Assembly (NCBI GenBank): GCA_031547305.1
Contig: JAVBSC010000035.1
Coordinates: forward strand, 1-12,031
Length of the DNA: 12,031 bases
Origin: JAVBSC01 sp031547305
GTDB taxonomy: Bacteria; Desulfobacterota; Desulfovibrionia; Desulfovibrionales; Desulfovibrionaceae
Direction: 5' to 3'
The notes under the pieces were generated by a model. That model worked only from the letters and a program-made list of their open reading frames with translations, was not told the DNA's origin and searched no databases. Shown piece by piece: positions 6,827 to 12,031 of the stretch; the stretch's first letter is position 1, and each line of letters begins with the position of its first letter. The translations under genes and the position numbers were made by a program.

Positions 6827-7400
6827 AGGGTGATCGGCACAAAAAACAGAAGCGAAACTACATATATAGAAGATATTATATTGAATATACAGATTTTTTT
6901 ACAAAATAAATATTATCTCCCCGCGCATGGGAGGGCTAAATATTCAGAAATCATATATCAAAATGACACAAAAAAAGAGTGGCAAAAAGAAACAGCCTGC
7001 TACCCAACACGCAAATGATTCATTTTGGCACAGCAAAGTGGTCTACATGCATTATTCGTGTCATTGTGAGACAAACAAATATTCACAATTATTTACATCT
7101 AAAAAATTCGACTTAGGGAATTGGTACGCAACGAAAGTCTCTTTTGCGCCAAATCGCAAGCGATCCGAATTCATATGCTGCAAAATGACTTAAAATGACA
7201 CAGATATGAGGTCGTTGATGCTCAGTCAAAAAAAGACAAGAAATACGGCGCATTGAAAGTGTGTGTCCCGCTGATGGCAACGAAGTCCGCTATTTTATTC
7301 CGTTGCATGGTACACCAACAACCGGAGGTATGACGTCCTTTTGCTGCTTGCCGATTCATAACGATCCAGGATGGTTATCACCGCTTTCCAAGAGAATAGG
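6827..7400. other. AT-rich gene-free region upstream of the operon, with repeated TGTCATT motifs
   Basis: This stretch is clearly more AT-rich than both flanks, and no frame gives a recognisable protein. It holds an exact 11-bp repeat AAAATGACACA (6960-6970 and 7192-7202), a related AAAATGACTT (7182-7191), and a dyad TGTC-N7-GACA (7059-7073). Those elements could be binding sites for a sigma-54 activator or for an integrase/excisionase. Short open frames exist on both strands but lack a convincing Shine-Dalgarno or family resemblance. No clear terminator for the truncated integrase transcript was found here. Confidence 0.5.
7059..7073. promoter_or_regulatory. Candidate enhancer (activator-binding) dyad for the sigma-54 promoter
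   Basis: TGTC-ATTGTGA-GACA is a dyad centred at 7066, about 240 bp upstream of the -24 element. Minus-strand relatives TGTCATTTTGATATA (6954-6968) and TGTCATTTTAAGTCA (7186-7200) share the left half. Multiple upstream dyads are usual for NtrC-type activators. No activator gene lies in the window, so this is inference from motif repetition and position. Confidence 0.35.
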
Positions 7401-8309
7401 TCATAAAAATACCACTTCCGTCTCAAAGAACATACTGACGTTCCAATCTCCGGCCTTCCTTAGGCTTCCATCCCAGCACGGCCCGGCAAGCTCAGATTCC
7501 AGTGTTGCCGCTTCAGCCCTTTGTAACTGGTTGTAAAGCTGAAGGTATGGCAGTTGTTCGGCTGTGCTTTCTGCCGCTTTGGCCGGGTTGCTTATGCCAT
7601 GTTCATCAAGGAGATTGTCAGCCATATCTTTTATGCGCTGTGGTATATCTCTTGAGTCTATCCGTTCAAGGGCATCAGATAGGCAATAACTGAGGGCATC
7701 CATCTGATGATCATATTGTTCAGGTGACACATGTCCATATAACAGCCTGTACTCATAGCTTTCTTTAAGGCACCTGTTCAGGTTGATGTGAGCAAGTTCC
7801 CTGATTCTCTCCGGAGTCAGTGGTTGCCTTTGAGTTGGTGTCACTTTTGTGATGGTTGCGTTAGTCATGTTCATTTTGTTTTGATGCTCCCTTGCATAGT
7901 TAAATAAGTCATCCAGGACCAGGGCCAGCCTCATAGCCTTTGCCCTTGCTTCCATCCTCAAAACCGTCCCTCCCAGACTACGGCGGTATTCATTGCGTCC
8001 AAGATATTCTTGCAGGTATTTGGGCACACGCATGCGGAAATAAAGAATGCCGCGCTGGGAGAGCAGGTAAGAGCCAAGAGGAGAAGGCGGAGGAGGGCTG
8101 ATTGATTGGCCGTTTCTTTGGGTCTTAAGTGGACCCGATTGTAAAGCTACGACTGGCAAGGGTTTGCTGACCTGTTGAATTCTTTTGGATTCTGTCAAGC
8201 GCTTCTTGTCAGGGAAGGGCAAAAAAGAGGCCGGTGTATTCCGCTGGTGTGTTCCGGAGGCGGGAGATTTATCTTTATTTGGCGGGGTATTACGGGTACA
8301 AGGCAACAT
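7401..8309 (-). pseudogene. Truncated tyrosine-recombinase integrase (DUF6538-type N-terminal part only)
   Basis: The open frame gives 302 residues from an ATG at 8309; a TTG at 8357 would add 16 but lies inside the selC terminator hairpin. Residues ~80-112 (SYLLSQRG, LYFRMRVPKYLQ, RNEYRRSLG) match the start of phage/island integrases of the DUF6538 group. A helical stretch follows (~115-270) and then an abrupt end (GDWNVSMFFETEVVFL). There is no core-binding SAM-like domain and no catalytic R...HxxR...Y domain. None was found in the other frames of the next 650 bp either. Intact relatives are several hundred residues long with the active site in the C-terminal half, so this copy should be inactive. 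The first ~78 residues are low-complexity, Pro/Ser/Lys-rich and may be untranslated upstream sequence. The gene lies immediately 3' of selC on the same strand, as expected for an element inserted at that tRNA gene. Confidence 0.75.
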
Positions 8310-8312
8310 AAA

Positions 8313-8367
8313 AGCGGCCCTTTTGTGCCTCCCGAATGTGTATTCATGGGGGACCAAAAAGACCGCT
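8313..8367 (-). terminator. Probable selC terminator hairpin (imperfect, long loop)
   Basis: Read on the minus strand, AGCGGTCTTTTTGG (8367-8354) pairs with CACAAAAGGGCCGCT (8327-8313) with about 12 of 14 positions matching. Extra TCCC/GGGA pairing is possible in the loop, and a TTTT run follows immediately. It begins 31 nt after the tRNA CCA end. It overlaps the alternative TTG start of the integrase ORF, arguing that the ORF's first codons are not coding. Confidence 0.5.
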
Positions 8368-8398
8368 TATGTCGCAAAACCGTTGTGAGAGTGGGGTT

Positions 8399-8492
8399 TG
8401 GCGGAAGCGTATAGGAGTCGAACCTACAAACGACCTCTCGACCGTCCACTGGTTTTGAAGACCAGGCGCCACACCGGTGACGAAACGCTTCC
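8399..8492 (-). tRNA. selC: tRNA-Sec (anticodon UCA)
   Basis: 94 nt including an encoded CCA. The selenocysteine-specific features are present: an 8-bp acceptor stem (GGAAGCGT/ACGCTTCC), discriminator G, a D-arm with GTCACCGGTGTGGC closely resembling E. coli selC, an anticodon arm CTGGT-CTTCAAA-ACCAG with TCA at 8458-8456, a long variable arm (about 7 pairs, GGACGG...), and a T-arm GTAGG-TTCGACT-CCTAT. It reads UGA as selenocysteine with SelA/SelB/SelD, none of which are in the window. It implies that the organism makes selenoproteins such as formate dehydrogenase. selC is also a well-known integration target for genomic islands, and an integrase fragment lies just 3' of it here. Confidence 0.96.
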
Positions 8493-8516
8493 CTTGTTCA
8501 GATCTGTTGTCCGGCG

Positions 8517-8545
8517 TTACTAGCAGAACTTGCGCCGCCGGGCAA
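8517..8545 (-). promoter_or_regulatory. Candidate sigma-70 promoter of selC
   Basis: On the minus strand TTGCCC (8545-8540), a 17-bp spacer and TGC-TAGTAA (extended -10, with TAGTAA at 8522-8517) lie ~25 nt before the tRNA 5' end. The -35 is inside one arm of the large inverted repeat. Matches are moderate. Confidence 0.35.
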
Positions 8546-8575
8546 GCGGCAAAAAAACCGGCTTGCCCGGGCGGC
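8534..8575. repeat. Strong GC-rich inverted repeat upstream of selC
   Basis: GCCGCC-GGGCAAGC (8534-8547) pairs with GCTTGCCC-GGGCGGC (8561-8575), 14 bp with a one-base bulge, around a loop containing A7 (T7 on the minus strand). A smaller alternative stem GCCGC/GCGGC (8534-8550) directly precedes the A7. It could be an old terminator or an interspersed repeat; its role is unknown. Confidence 0.55.
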
Positions 8576-8672
8576 CTTATTGTGTGATGGTAAAAAGAAG
8601 TATTATATCGCGATAAAATATAGTGCATTTTTTTGCGGAGAGTATATAGTCGCACAAAAAAATATCGTCCAG

Positions 8673-8695
8673 GCCGGGCTTAAAAGAAGCCGGGC
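8673..8695. terminator. Hairpin in the ftsH leader region, terminator-like
   Basis: GCCGGGCTT and AAGCCGGGC form a 9-position stem with one G-G mismatch and a 5-nt loop. An A7 run lies upstream and TATTTT starts a few bases downstream, so it could terminate in either direction. No gene obviously feeds into it on the plus strand, so it may instead be part of an ftsH leader or a small-RNA end. Confidence 0.35.
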
Positions 8696-8810
8696 GCTAT
8701 TTTCATCGTACAAAACTCTTCACCTTTTGAAAAAATGATTATAAGCATATGACCTGTCATAAGCGCTCGGCCGGGCCGTTCCGGTGGGCGTCAATCATAC
8801 GGAGGCCGTG

Positions 8811-10808
8811 TTGAATCAGTTTTCCCGAAATCTCATACTGTGGTCGCTCATAGCCCTGCTCATGATCGCCCTGTTCAATATGTTCAATCAGCCCCAGGGC
8901 GCCCCGGACCGCTGGACCTATTCCGATTTTCTGGACCGGGTGAACCGCGGCGAAGTTGCTGACGTAACCATCCAGGGCCAGAAGCTGTTTGGCAAAACCG
9001 CCGCTGGCAAGCCGTTCCAATCCTATGCTCCGGATGATCCAAGCCTGGTGAACATGCTCATCCAGCACAAGGTGGAAGTGAAAGCCGAGCCGCAGGAGGA
9101 CGCCCCCTGGTACATGACCCTGCTGGTATCCTGGCTGCCCATGCTCCTGCTGATCGGGGTCTGGATATTCTTTATGCGCCAGATGCAGGGGGGAGGCGGC
9201 AAGGCTATGTCCTTCGGCCGTTCAAAAGCCCGCCTGGTAACTCAGGAGTCCGGCAAGGTCACCTTTGAGGACGTGGCCGGCGTTGATGAAGCCAAGGAAG
9301 AATTGACCGAGGTGGTGGATTTTCTTTCCAATCCCAAAAAATTCACCCGTCTGGGCGGGCGCATTCCCAAGGGGGTGCTCCTGGTGGGCCCTCCGGGCAC
9401 GGGTAAAACCCTGCTGGCCAAAGCTGTGGCCGGAGAGGCCGGAGTGCCGTTCTTTTCCATTTCCGGCTCGGACTTTGTGGAGATGTTCGTTGGCGTCGGC
9501 GCTTCCCGCGTGCGCGACTTGTTCGCCCAGGGTAAAAAGAACGCGCCCTGCCTGATTTTTATTGACGAAATAGACGCCGTTGGCCGCCAGCGCGGCGCTG
9601 GCCTGGGCGGCGGGCACGACGAGCGCGAACAGACTCTGAACCAGTTGCTGGTGGAAATGGACGGCTTTGAGGCCAACGAGGGGGTAATCCTGATCGCGGC
9701 CACCAACCGGCCGGACGTGCTGGACCCGGCCCTGCTGCGGCCGGGCCGTTTTGACCGCCAGGTGGTGGTGCCGGCTCCGGACGTGCGCGGCCGCAAGAGA
9801 ATTCTGGAAGTGCACTCCAAGCGCACGCCTCTGGCCGCGGACGTGAATCTGGAAATTCTGGCCAAGGGCACGCCCGCATTTTCCGGGGCCGACCTGGAAA
9901 ACCTGGTCAATGAGGCGGCTGTGCAGGCGGCCAAGAGCAATAAGGATTCTCTGAACATGCAGGACTTTGAGAACGCCAAGGACAAGCTGCTTATGGGCAA
10001 GGAGCGGCGCACCATGGTGCTTTCCGAGGCGGAGCGGCGCAACACGGCCTACCACGAAGCCGGGCACGCCCTGGTCTCCCGCCTGCTGCCGGAAACCGAT
10101 CCCATCCACAAGGTTTCCATCATCCCGCGCGGCCGGGCTCTGGGTGTGACCATGCCCCTGCCGGACGAGGACAAATACAGCCGGACCCGCACGGAGCTGG
10201 AAAACAAAGTGGTCATTTACTTTGGCGGACGGGCGGCGGAACTGGTCATTTTTAACAAGTACACCACCGGCGCTTCGGACGACATCAAGCAGGCCACCAA
10301 GATCGCCAGGGCCATGGTCTGCCAGTTGGGCATGAGCGAGGCTGTTGGTCCCATGGCTATCGGCGAGAGCAGCCAGGAGGTCTTCATCGGACGGGAATGG
10401 GTCTCCAGCAAGGATCACAGCGAGGAAACCGCCAGGCTGGTGGATTCCGAGGTCAAGCGCATCATTGACAATGCCATGGCCACGGCTGAGCGCCTGCTGC
10501 GTGAAAACCTGGATACCCTGCACAAGCTGGCCGCCGCGCTCCTTGAATACGAAACCATCACCGGAGCGGACGTGGACGCGATAATGAAAGGCGAAGTCCC
10601 GCCCACGGAACTCAACAAAGGCAAAAACGGCGATTCCGGTCCGGCCAAGGCCGCGCCCGGAGAGGGTCCGGAAGAGAACCACCAGGCGCCACAGGCAATG
10701 GACGATTCAGGGGATTTCACCCTGGAAGAGCCGGAGCGGTCCGACGCGCCGGAAGACGCTCAAGACGTTGCGGCGGATGCGGACAAAAATAAAAAGGGCG
10801 GCGAATGA
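8811..10808 (+). CDS. ftsH: ATP-dependent zinc metalloprotease FtsH
   Basis: 665 residues from a TTG at 8811. I chose this start because GGAGG ends 5 nt before it and the protein then begins MNQFSRNLILW, the usual FtsH opening in Desulfovibrio; an ATG at 8784 has no such site. Layout: TM1 (~8-25), periplasmic domain (~28-98), TM2 (~101-121), AAA+ domain with Walker A GPPGTGKT (193-200), Walker B LIFIDEID (248-255), second region of homology TNRPDVLDPALLRPGRFDRQ (298-317), and the zinc protease site HEAGH (415-419) with the third ligand Asp491 in GASDDIKQA. All key residues are intact. It is a membrane hexamer that degrades misfolded membrane proteins and some regulators using ATP. Residues ~600-665 are an acidic, low-complexity tail, longer than in E. 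coli and probably disordered. It overlaps folP by 4 bp (ATGA), so the two genes are likely translationally coupled. Confidence 0.98.
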   Translation: MNQFSRNLILWSLIALLMIALFNMFNQPQGAPDRWTYSDFLDRVNRGEVADVTIQGQKLFGKTAAGKPFQSYAPDDPSLVNMLIQHKVEVKAEPQEDAPWYMTLLVSWLPMLLLIGVWIFFMRQMQGGGGKAMSFGRSKARLVTQESGKVTFEDVAGVDEAKEELTEVVDFLSNPKKFTRLGGRIPKGVLLVGPPGTGKTLLAKAVAGEAGVPFFSISGSDFVEMFVGVGASRVRDLFAQGKKNAPCLIFIDEIDAVGRQRGAGLGGGHDEREQTLNQLLVEMDGFEANEGVILIAATNRPDVLDPALLRPGRFDRQVVVPAPDVRGRKRILEVHSKRTPLAADVNLEILAKGTPAFSGADLENLVNEAAVQAAKSNKDSLNMQDFENAKDKLLMGKERRTMVLSEAERRNTAYHEAGHALVSRLLPETDPIHKVSIIPRGRALGVTMPLPDEDKYSRTRTELENKVVIYFGGRAAELVIFNKYTTGASDDIKQATKIARAMVCQLGMSEAVGPMAIGESSQEVFIGREWVSSKDHSEETARLVDSEVKRIIDNAMATAERLLRENLDTLHKLAAALLEYETITGADVDAIMKGEVPPTELNKGKNGDSGPAKAAPGEGPEENHQAPQAMDDSGDFTLEEPERSDAPEDAQDVAADADKNKKGGE

Positions 10809-11674
10809 TCCGTTCTTCAGCAAGGTGGACTATGCGGGGGGGGAGGCGGCTTGCCTTCCCCCCTCTGCTTGTGGCCGGCATAGTGAACATCACCCCGGAT
10901 TCCTTTTCCGACGGCCGACCGGACTTCAGCCCGGCCAAGGCTTTGGATTGCGCGCTCAAGCTGGCGAGTGAAGGCGCTGACATACTGGATCTGGGCGGCG
11001 AGTCCACCCGGCCCGGCGCGGAAGCGGTGGGGGCGGAAGAAGAACAGCGCCGGGTCCTGCCGGTCCTGGACAACCTGCATTCCCTGCGTGAGGGCATGCG
11101 CCTGTCCGGCCGCCAGTTCCCGCTGCTCAGCGTGGATACCTGGCGCTCCCGGACCGCTCGGGCCGCATTGGAGCAAGGCGCGGACATGATCAACGACATC
11201 TCCGGGGGGCTCTTTGATCCCGCCATGGCGGACGTCCTGGCCCAGTACAAGCCCGCCTATGTGCTGGGGCACTGTCCGGCCAAACCGGCTCTGATGCAGC
11301 GCAAAGCCACCTACAACAATATCCTGGACAATCTGGCCGCCCATTTTGAGGAGCGCCTCAAAGCTCTGGTAGCGGCCGGGCTGCCGGAATCCCGCGTCGC
11401 CCTGGATCCGGGCATCGGTTTTGGCAAAACCCTGGAGCACAACCTGGCCATCCTGCGGAACATCGAAACGTTCCACAAATTCGGCCGCCCTCTGTACGTT
11501 GGCCTGTCCCGCAAAAGCTTTTTCGGCGATCTTCTGGGCCTGCCTCTGGATAAACGCGATCCGGCCACCCAGACCGCTACAGCCCTGCTGGCCGTAAAAG
11601 GCGTGGCCGTGCACCGCGCCCATAATGTGGCCTCCGCCAGGTCCGCCCTTAAACTCGCGGAAAGTTTCTTTTAA
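10805..11674 (+). CDS. folP: Dihydropteroate synthase
   Basis: 289 residues. The ATG at 10805 overlaps the ftsH stop (ATGA), with AAGGGCGG upstream. It condenses 6-hydroxymethyl-7,8-dihydropterin diphosphate with p-aminobenzoate in folate synthesis and is the sulfonamide target. TIM-barrel motifs are in order: GIVNITPDSFSDG (25-37), DLGGESTRPGA (62-72), SVDTWRS (109-115), NDISGG (130-135), DPGIGFGKTLEHNL (201-214), GLSRKSF (233-239) and HRAHNV (270-275). The pterin and phosphate-binding residues Asn28, Asp111, Asn130, Asp201, Lys237, Arg271 and His273 are present. Small deviations: the usual VLMHMxGxP loop is VLGHCPAKP (153-161), and RVHDV is RAHNV. The N-terminal ~20 residues are Arg-rich and may be untranslated if a later start (ATG at residue 10) is used. 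Downstream lies cdaA, a gene order common in this group. Confidence 0.96.
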   Translation: MIRSSARWTMRGGRRLAFPPLLVAGIVNITPDSFSDGRPDFSPAKALDCALKLASEGADILDLGGESTRPGAEAVGAEEEQRRVLPVLDNLHSLREGMRLSGRQFPLLSVDTWRSRTARAALEQGADMINDISGGLFDPAMADVLAQYKPAYVLGHCPAKPALMQRKATYNNILDNLAAHFEERLKALVAAGLPESRVALDPGIGFGKTLEHNLAILRNIETFHKFGRPLYVGLSRKSFFGDLLGLPLDKRDPATQTATALLAVKGVAVHRAHNVASARSALKLAESFF

Positions 11675-11775
11675 TTATTCCATTTCATAAGCAATTGTGT
11701 TTAAATGAATAATCGATAGTTTTATTTGAGGGACTAAGTCCCTCAAGCCCCAATATATGAAAAAAGGCTTATTCA
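11675..11775. other. folP-cdaA intergenic gap, AT-rich with a hairpin
   Basis: This is a 101-bp AT-rich gap. It holds a near-perfect inverted repeat and AAAAAGG, the probable cdaA Shine-Dalgarno, about 8 nt before the ATG. No convincing promoter hexamers were found, so cdaA may be co-transcribed with folP. Confidence 0.5.
11726..11746. repeat. Perfect 10-bp inverted repeat between folP and cdaA
   Basis: TTGAGGGACT and AGTCCCTCAA flank a single A, so the RNA would fold with an effective CTAAG loop. No T tract follows on the plus strand (AGCCCC comes next), so it is a weak terminator at best. It may be a partial attenuator or RNA stability element in front of cdaA. Confidence 0.6.
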
Positions 11776-12031
11776 ATGCAAATTCCGGGACTGGAAGGCG
11801 TTGTGATAACCTGGCGGGACATTTTGGATGTCGCGCTGGTTACGCTGCTTTTTTACCAGGTGATCATGCTGCTCCGGGGCACGCGGGCCCCGGCGGCCCT
11901 GTTGGGCCTGTTGGGTCTGATGCTGGCGCACTTCGTGGCCGGACAGCTTGGATTGAGCACGCTCAACTGGATTCTGGAGACTTTTTTAAGTTCCCTGTTC
12001 CTGGTGGTGGTCATAGTCTTCCAGCGGGACA
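11776..12031 (+). CDS. cdaA: Diadenylate cyclase CdaA, N-terminal part (runs off window)
   Basis: Only 85 codons are inside the window, from an ATG at 11776 with AAAAAGG upstream. The visible protein is a short amphipathic start (MQIPGLEGVVITWRDILDVA) followed by three hydrophobic segments (about 18-33, 39-56, 65-82) and VVVIVFQRD. This is the membrane domain that leads into the cytoplasmic DisA_N cyclase domain of CdaA/YbbP, which makes cyclic di-AMP from two ATP. The position after ftsH-folP, normally followed by ybbR/cdaR and glmM, supports the call. The catalytic DGA and RHR motifs lie outside the window and could not be checked. Confidence 0.88.
   Translation, partial: MQIPGLEGVVITWRDILDVALVTLLFYQVIMLLRGTRAPAALLGLLGLMLAHFVAGQLGLSTLNWILETFLSSLFLVVVIVFQRD

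Larger units (their letters stand above)
8493..8810. other. selC-ftsH divergent intergenic region
   Basis: This 318-bp stretch between the divergent selC and ftsH genes has no credible ORF. It contains the selC promoter candidate, two strong hairpins (listed separately), a perfect palindrome TATCGCGATA (8606-8615) and several AT-rich blocks. A weak extended -10 for ftsH, TGAT-TATAAG, lies at 8736-8745, without a good -35. GGAGG at 8801-8805 is the ftsH Shine-Dalgarno. No heat-shock sigma-32 element is convincing. Confidence 0.5.

Noticed and set aside
6809..7193. Plus-strand open frames in the AT-rich region (69 and 88 codons)
   Set aside because: No Shine-Dalgarno, biased low-complexity composition, no family resemblance; one overlaps the sigma-54 element.
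7219..7480. Plus-strand frames (for example RRYDVLLLLADS then a stop then RSRMVITAFQE) that look protein-like
   Set aside because: Possibly a decayed fragment of a mobile-element gene, but in-frame stops are frequent and I could not name a family with confidence.
6743..8400. CRISPR array or second attachment-site copy
   Set aside because: The short repeats are irregularly spaced and too few for CRISPR; no second copy of the selC 3' end was seen.
8719..8755. Heat-shock (sigma-32) promoter for ftsH
   Set aside because: TTTTGAA is followed at about the right distance by GCATATG, but there is no CCCCAT-like -10.
8784..8810. ATG start for ftsH at 8784
   Set aside because: No Shine-Dalgarno, and the added residues are not part of the FtsH N-terminus; the GGAGG fits the TTG at 8811.
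9222..10682. 486-codon minus-strand ORF opposite ftsH
   Set aside because: Antisense shadow of the AAA+ protease coding region.

Overview
The window looks like chromosome of a Desulfovibrio-type sulfate reducer (Desulfobacterota, Desulfovibrionaceae-like). This is inferred from the gene order ftsH-folP-cdaA, the style of the FtsH N-terminus, a GC-rich coding background with AT-rich intergenic gaps, a selenocysteine tRNA gene, a TRAP transporter operon with a candidate sigma-54 promoter, and a DUF6538-type integrase fragment. Species cannot be fixed from sequence reading alone.

Left part, 1-6742, minus strand. One six-gene operon is read right to left: a DapA/DHDPS-superfamily lyase or aldolase, a RidA/YjgF-family protein, a YtcJ-type metal amidohydrolase, a DadA/PuuB-like FAD amine or amino-acid oxidoreductase, a TRAP substrate-binding protein (DctP type), and a fused DctQ-DctM permease whose C-terminus runs off the window. 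The permease ORF has no stop inside the window. Spacings are 45-90 bp and most genes have clear Shine-Dalgarno sites. A good sigma-54 -24/-12 element lies about 65-85 bp upstream of the first gene. Further upstream are repeated TGTCATT motifs that could be enhancer sites. Together the genes suggest uptake and breakdown of a small nitrogen-containing compound: TRAP import, hydrolysis, FAD-dependent oxidation, then lyase cleavage. Three of the proteins (DctP, RidA, DapA-like) lack an Arg that defines the textbook activity of their family, so the substrate and chemistry are probably not the textbook ones.

Middle, about 6830-8492. An AT-rich gene-free stretch is followed by a truncated tyrosine-recombinase gene (N-terminal part only) lying just 3' of selC, the tRNA-Sec(UCA) gene. 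This is the classic layout of a tRNA-targeted genomic island or decayed prophage end. A long hairpin with a T tract between selC and the integrase ORF probably terminates selC.

Right part, 8493-12031, plus strand. After a 318-bp intergenic region with two strong hairpins comes a housekeeping cluster: ftsH (TTG start), folP (overlapping ftsH by ATGA), and the 5' part of cdaA (diadenylate cyclase, cut by the window edge).
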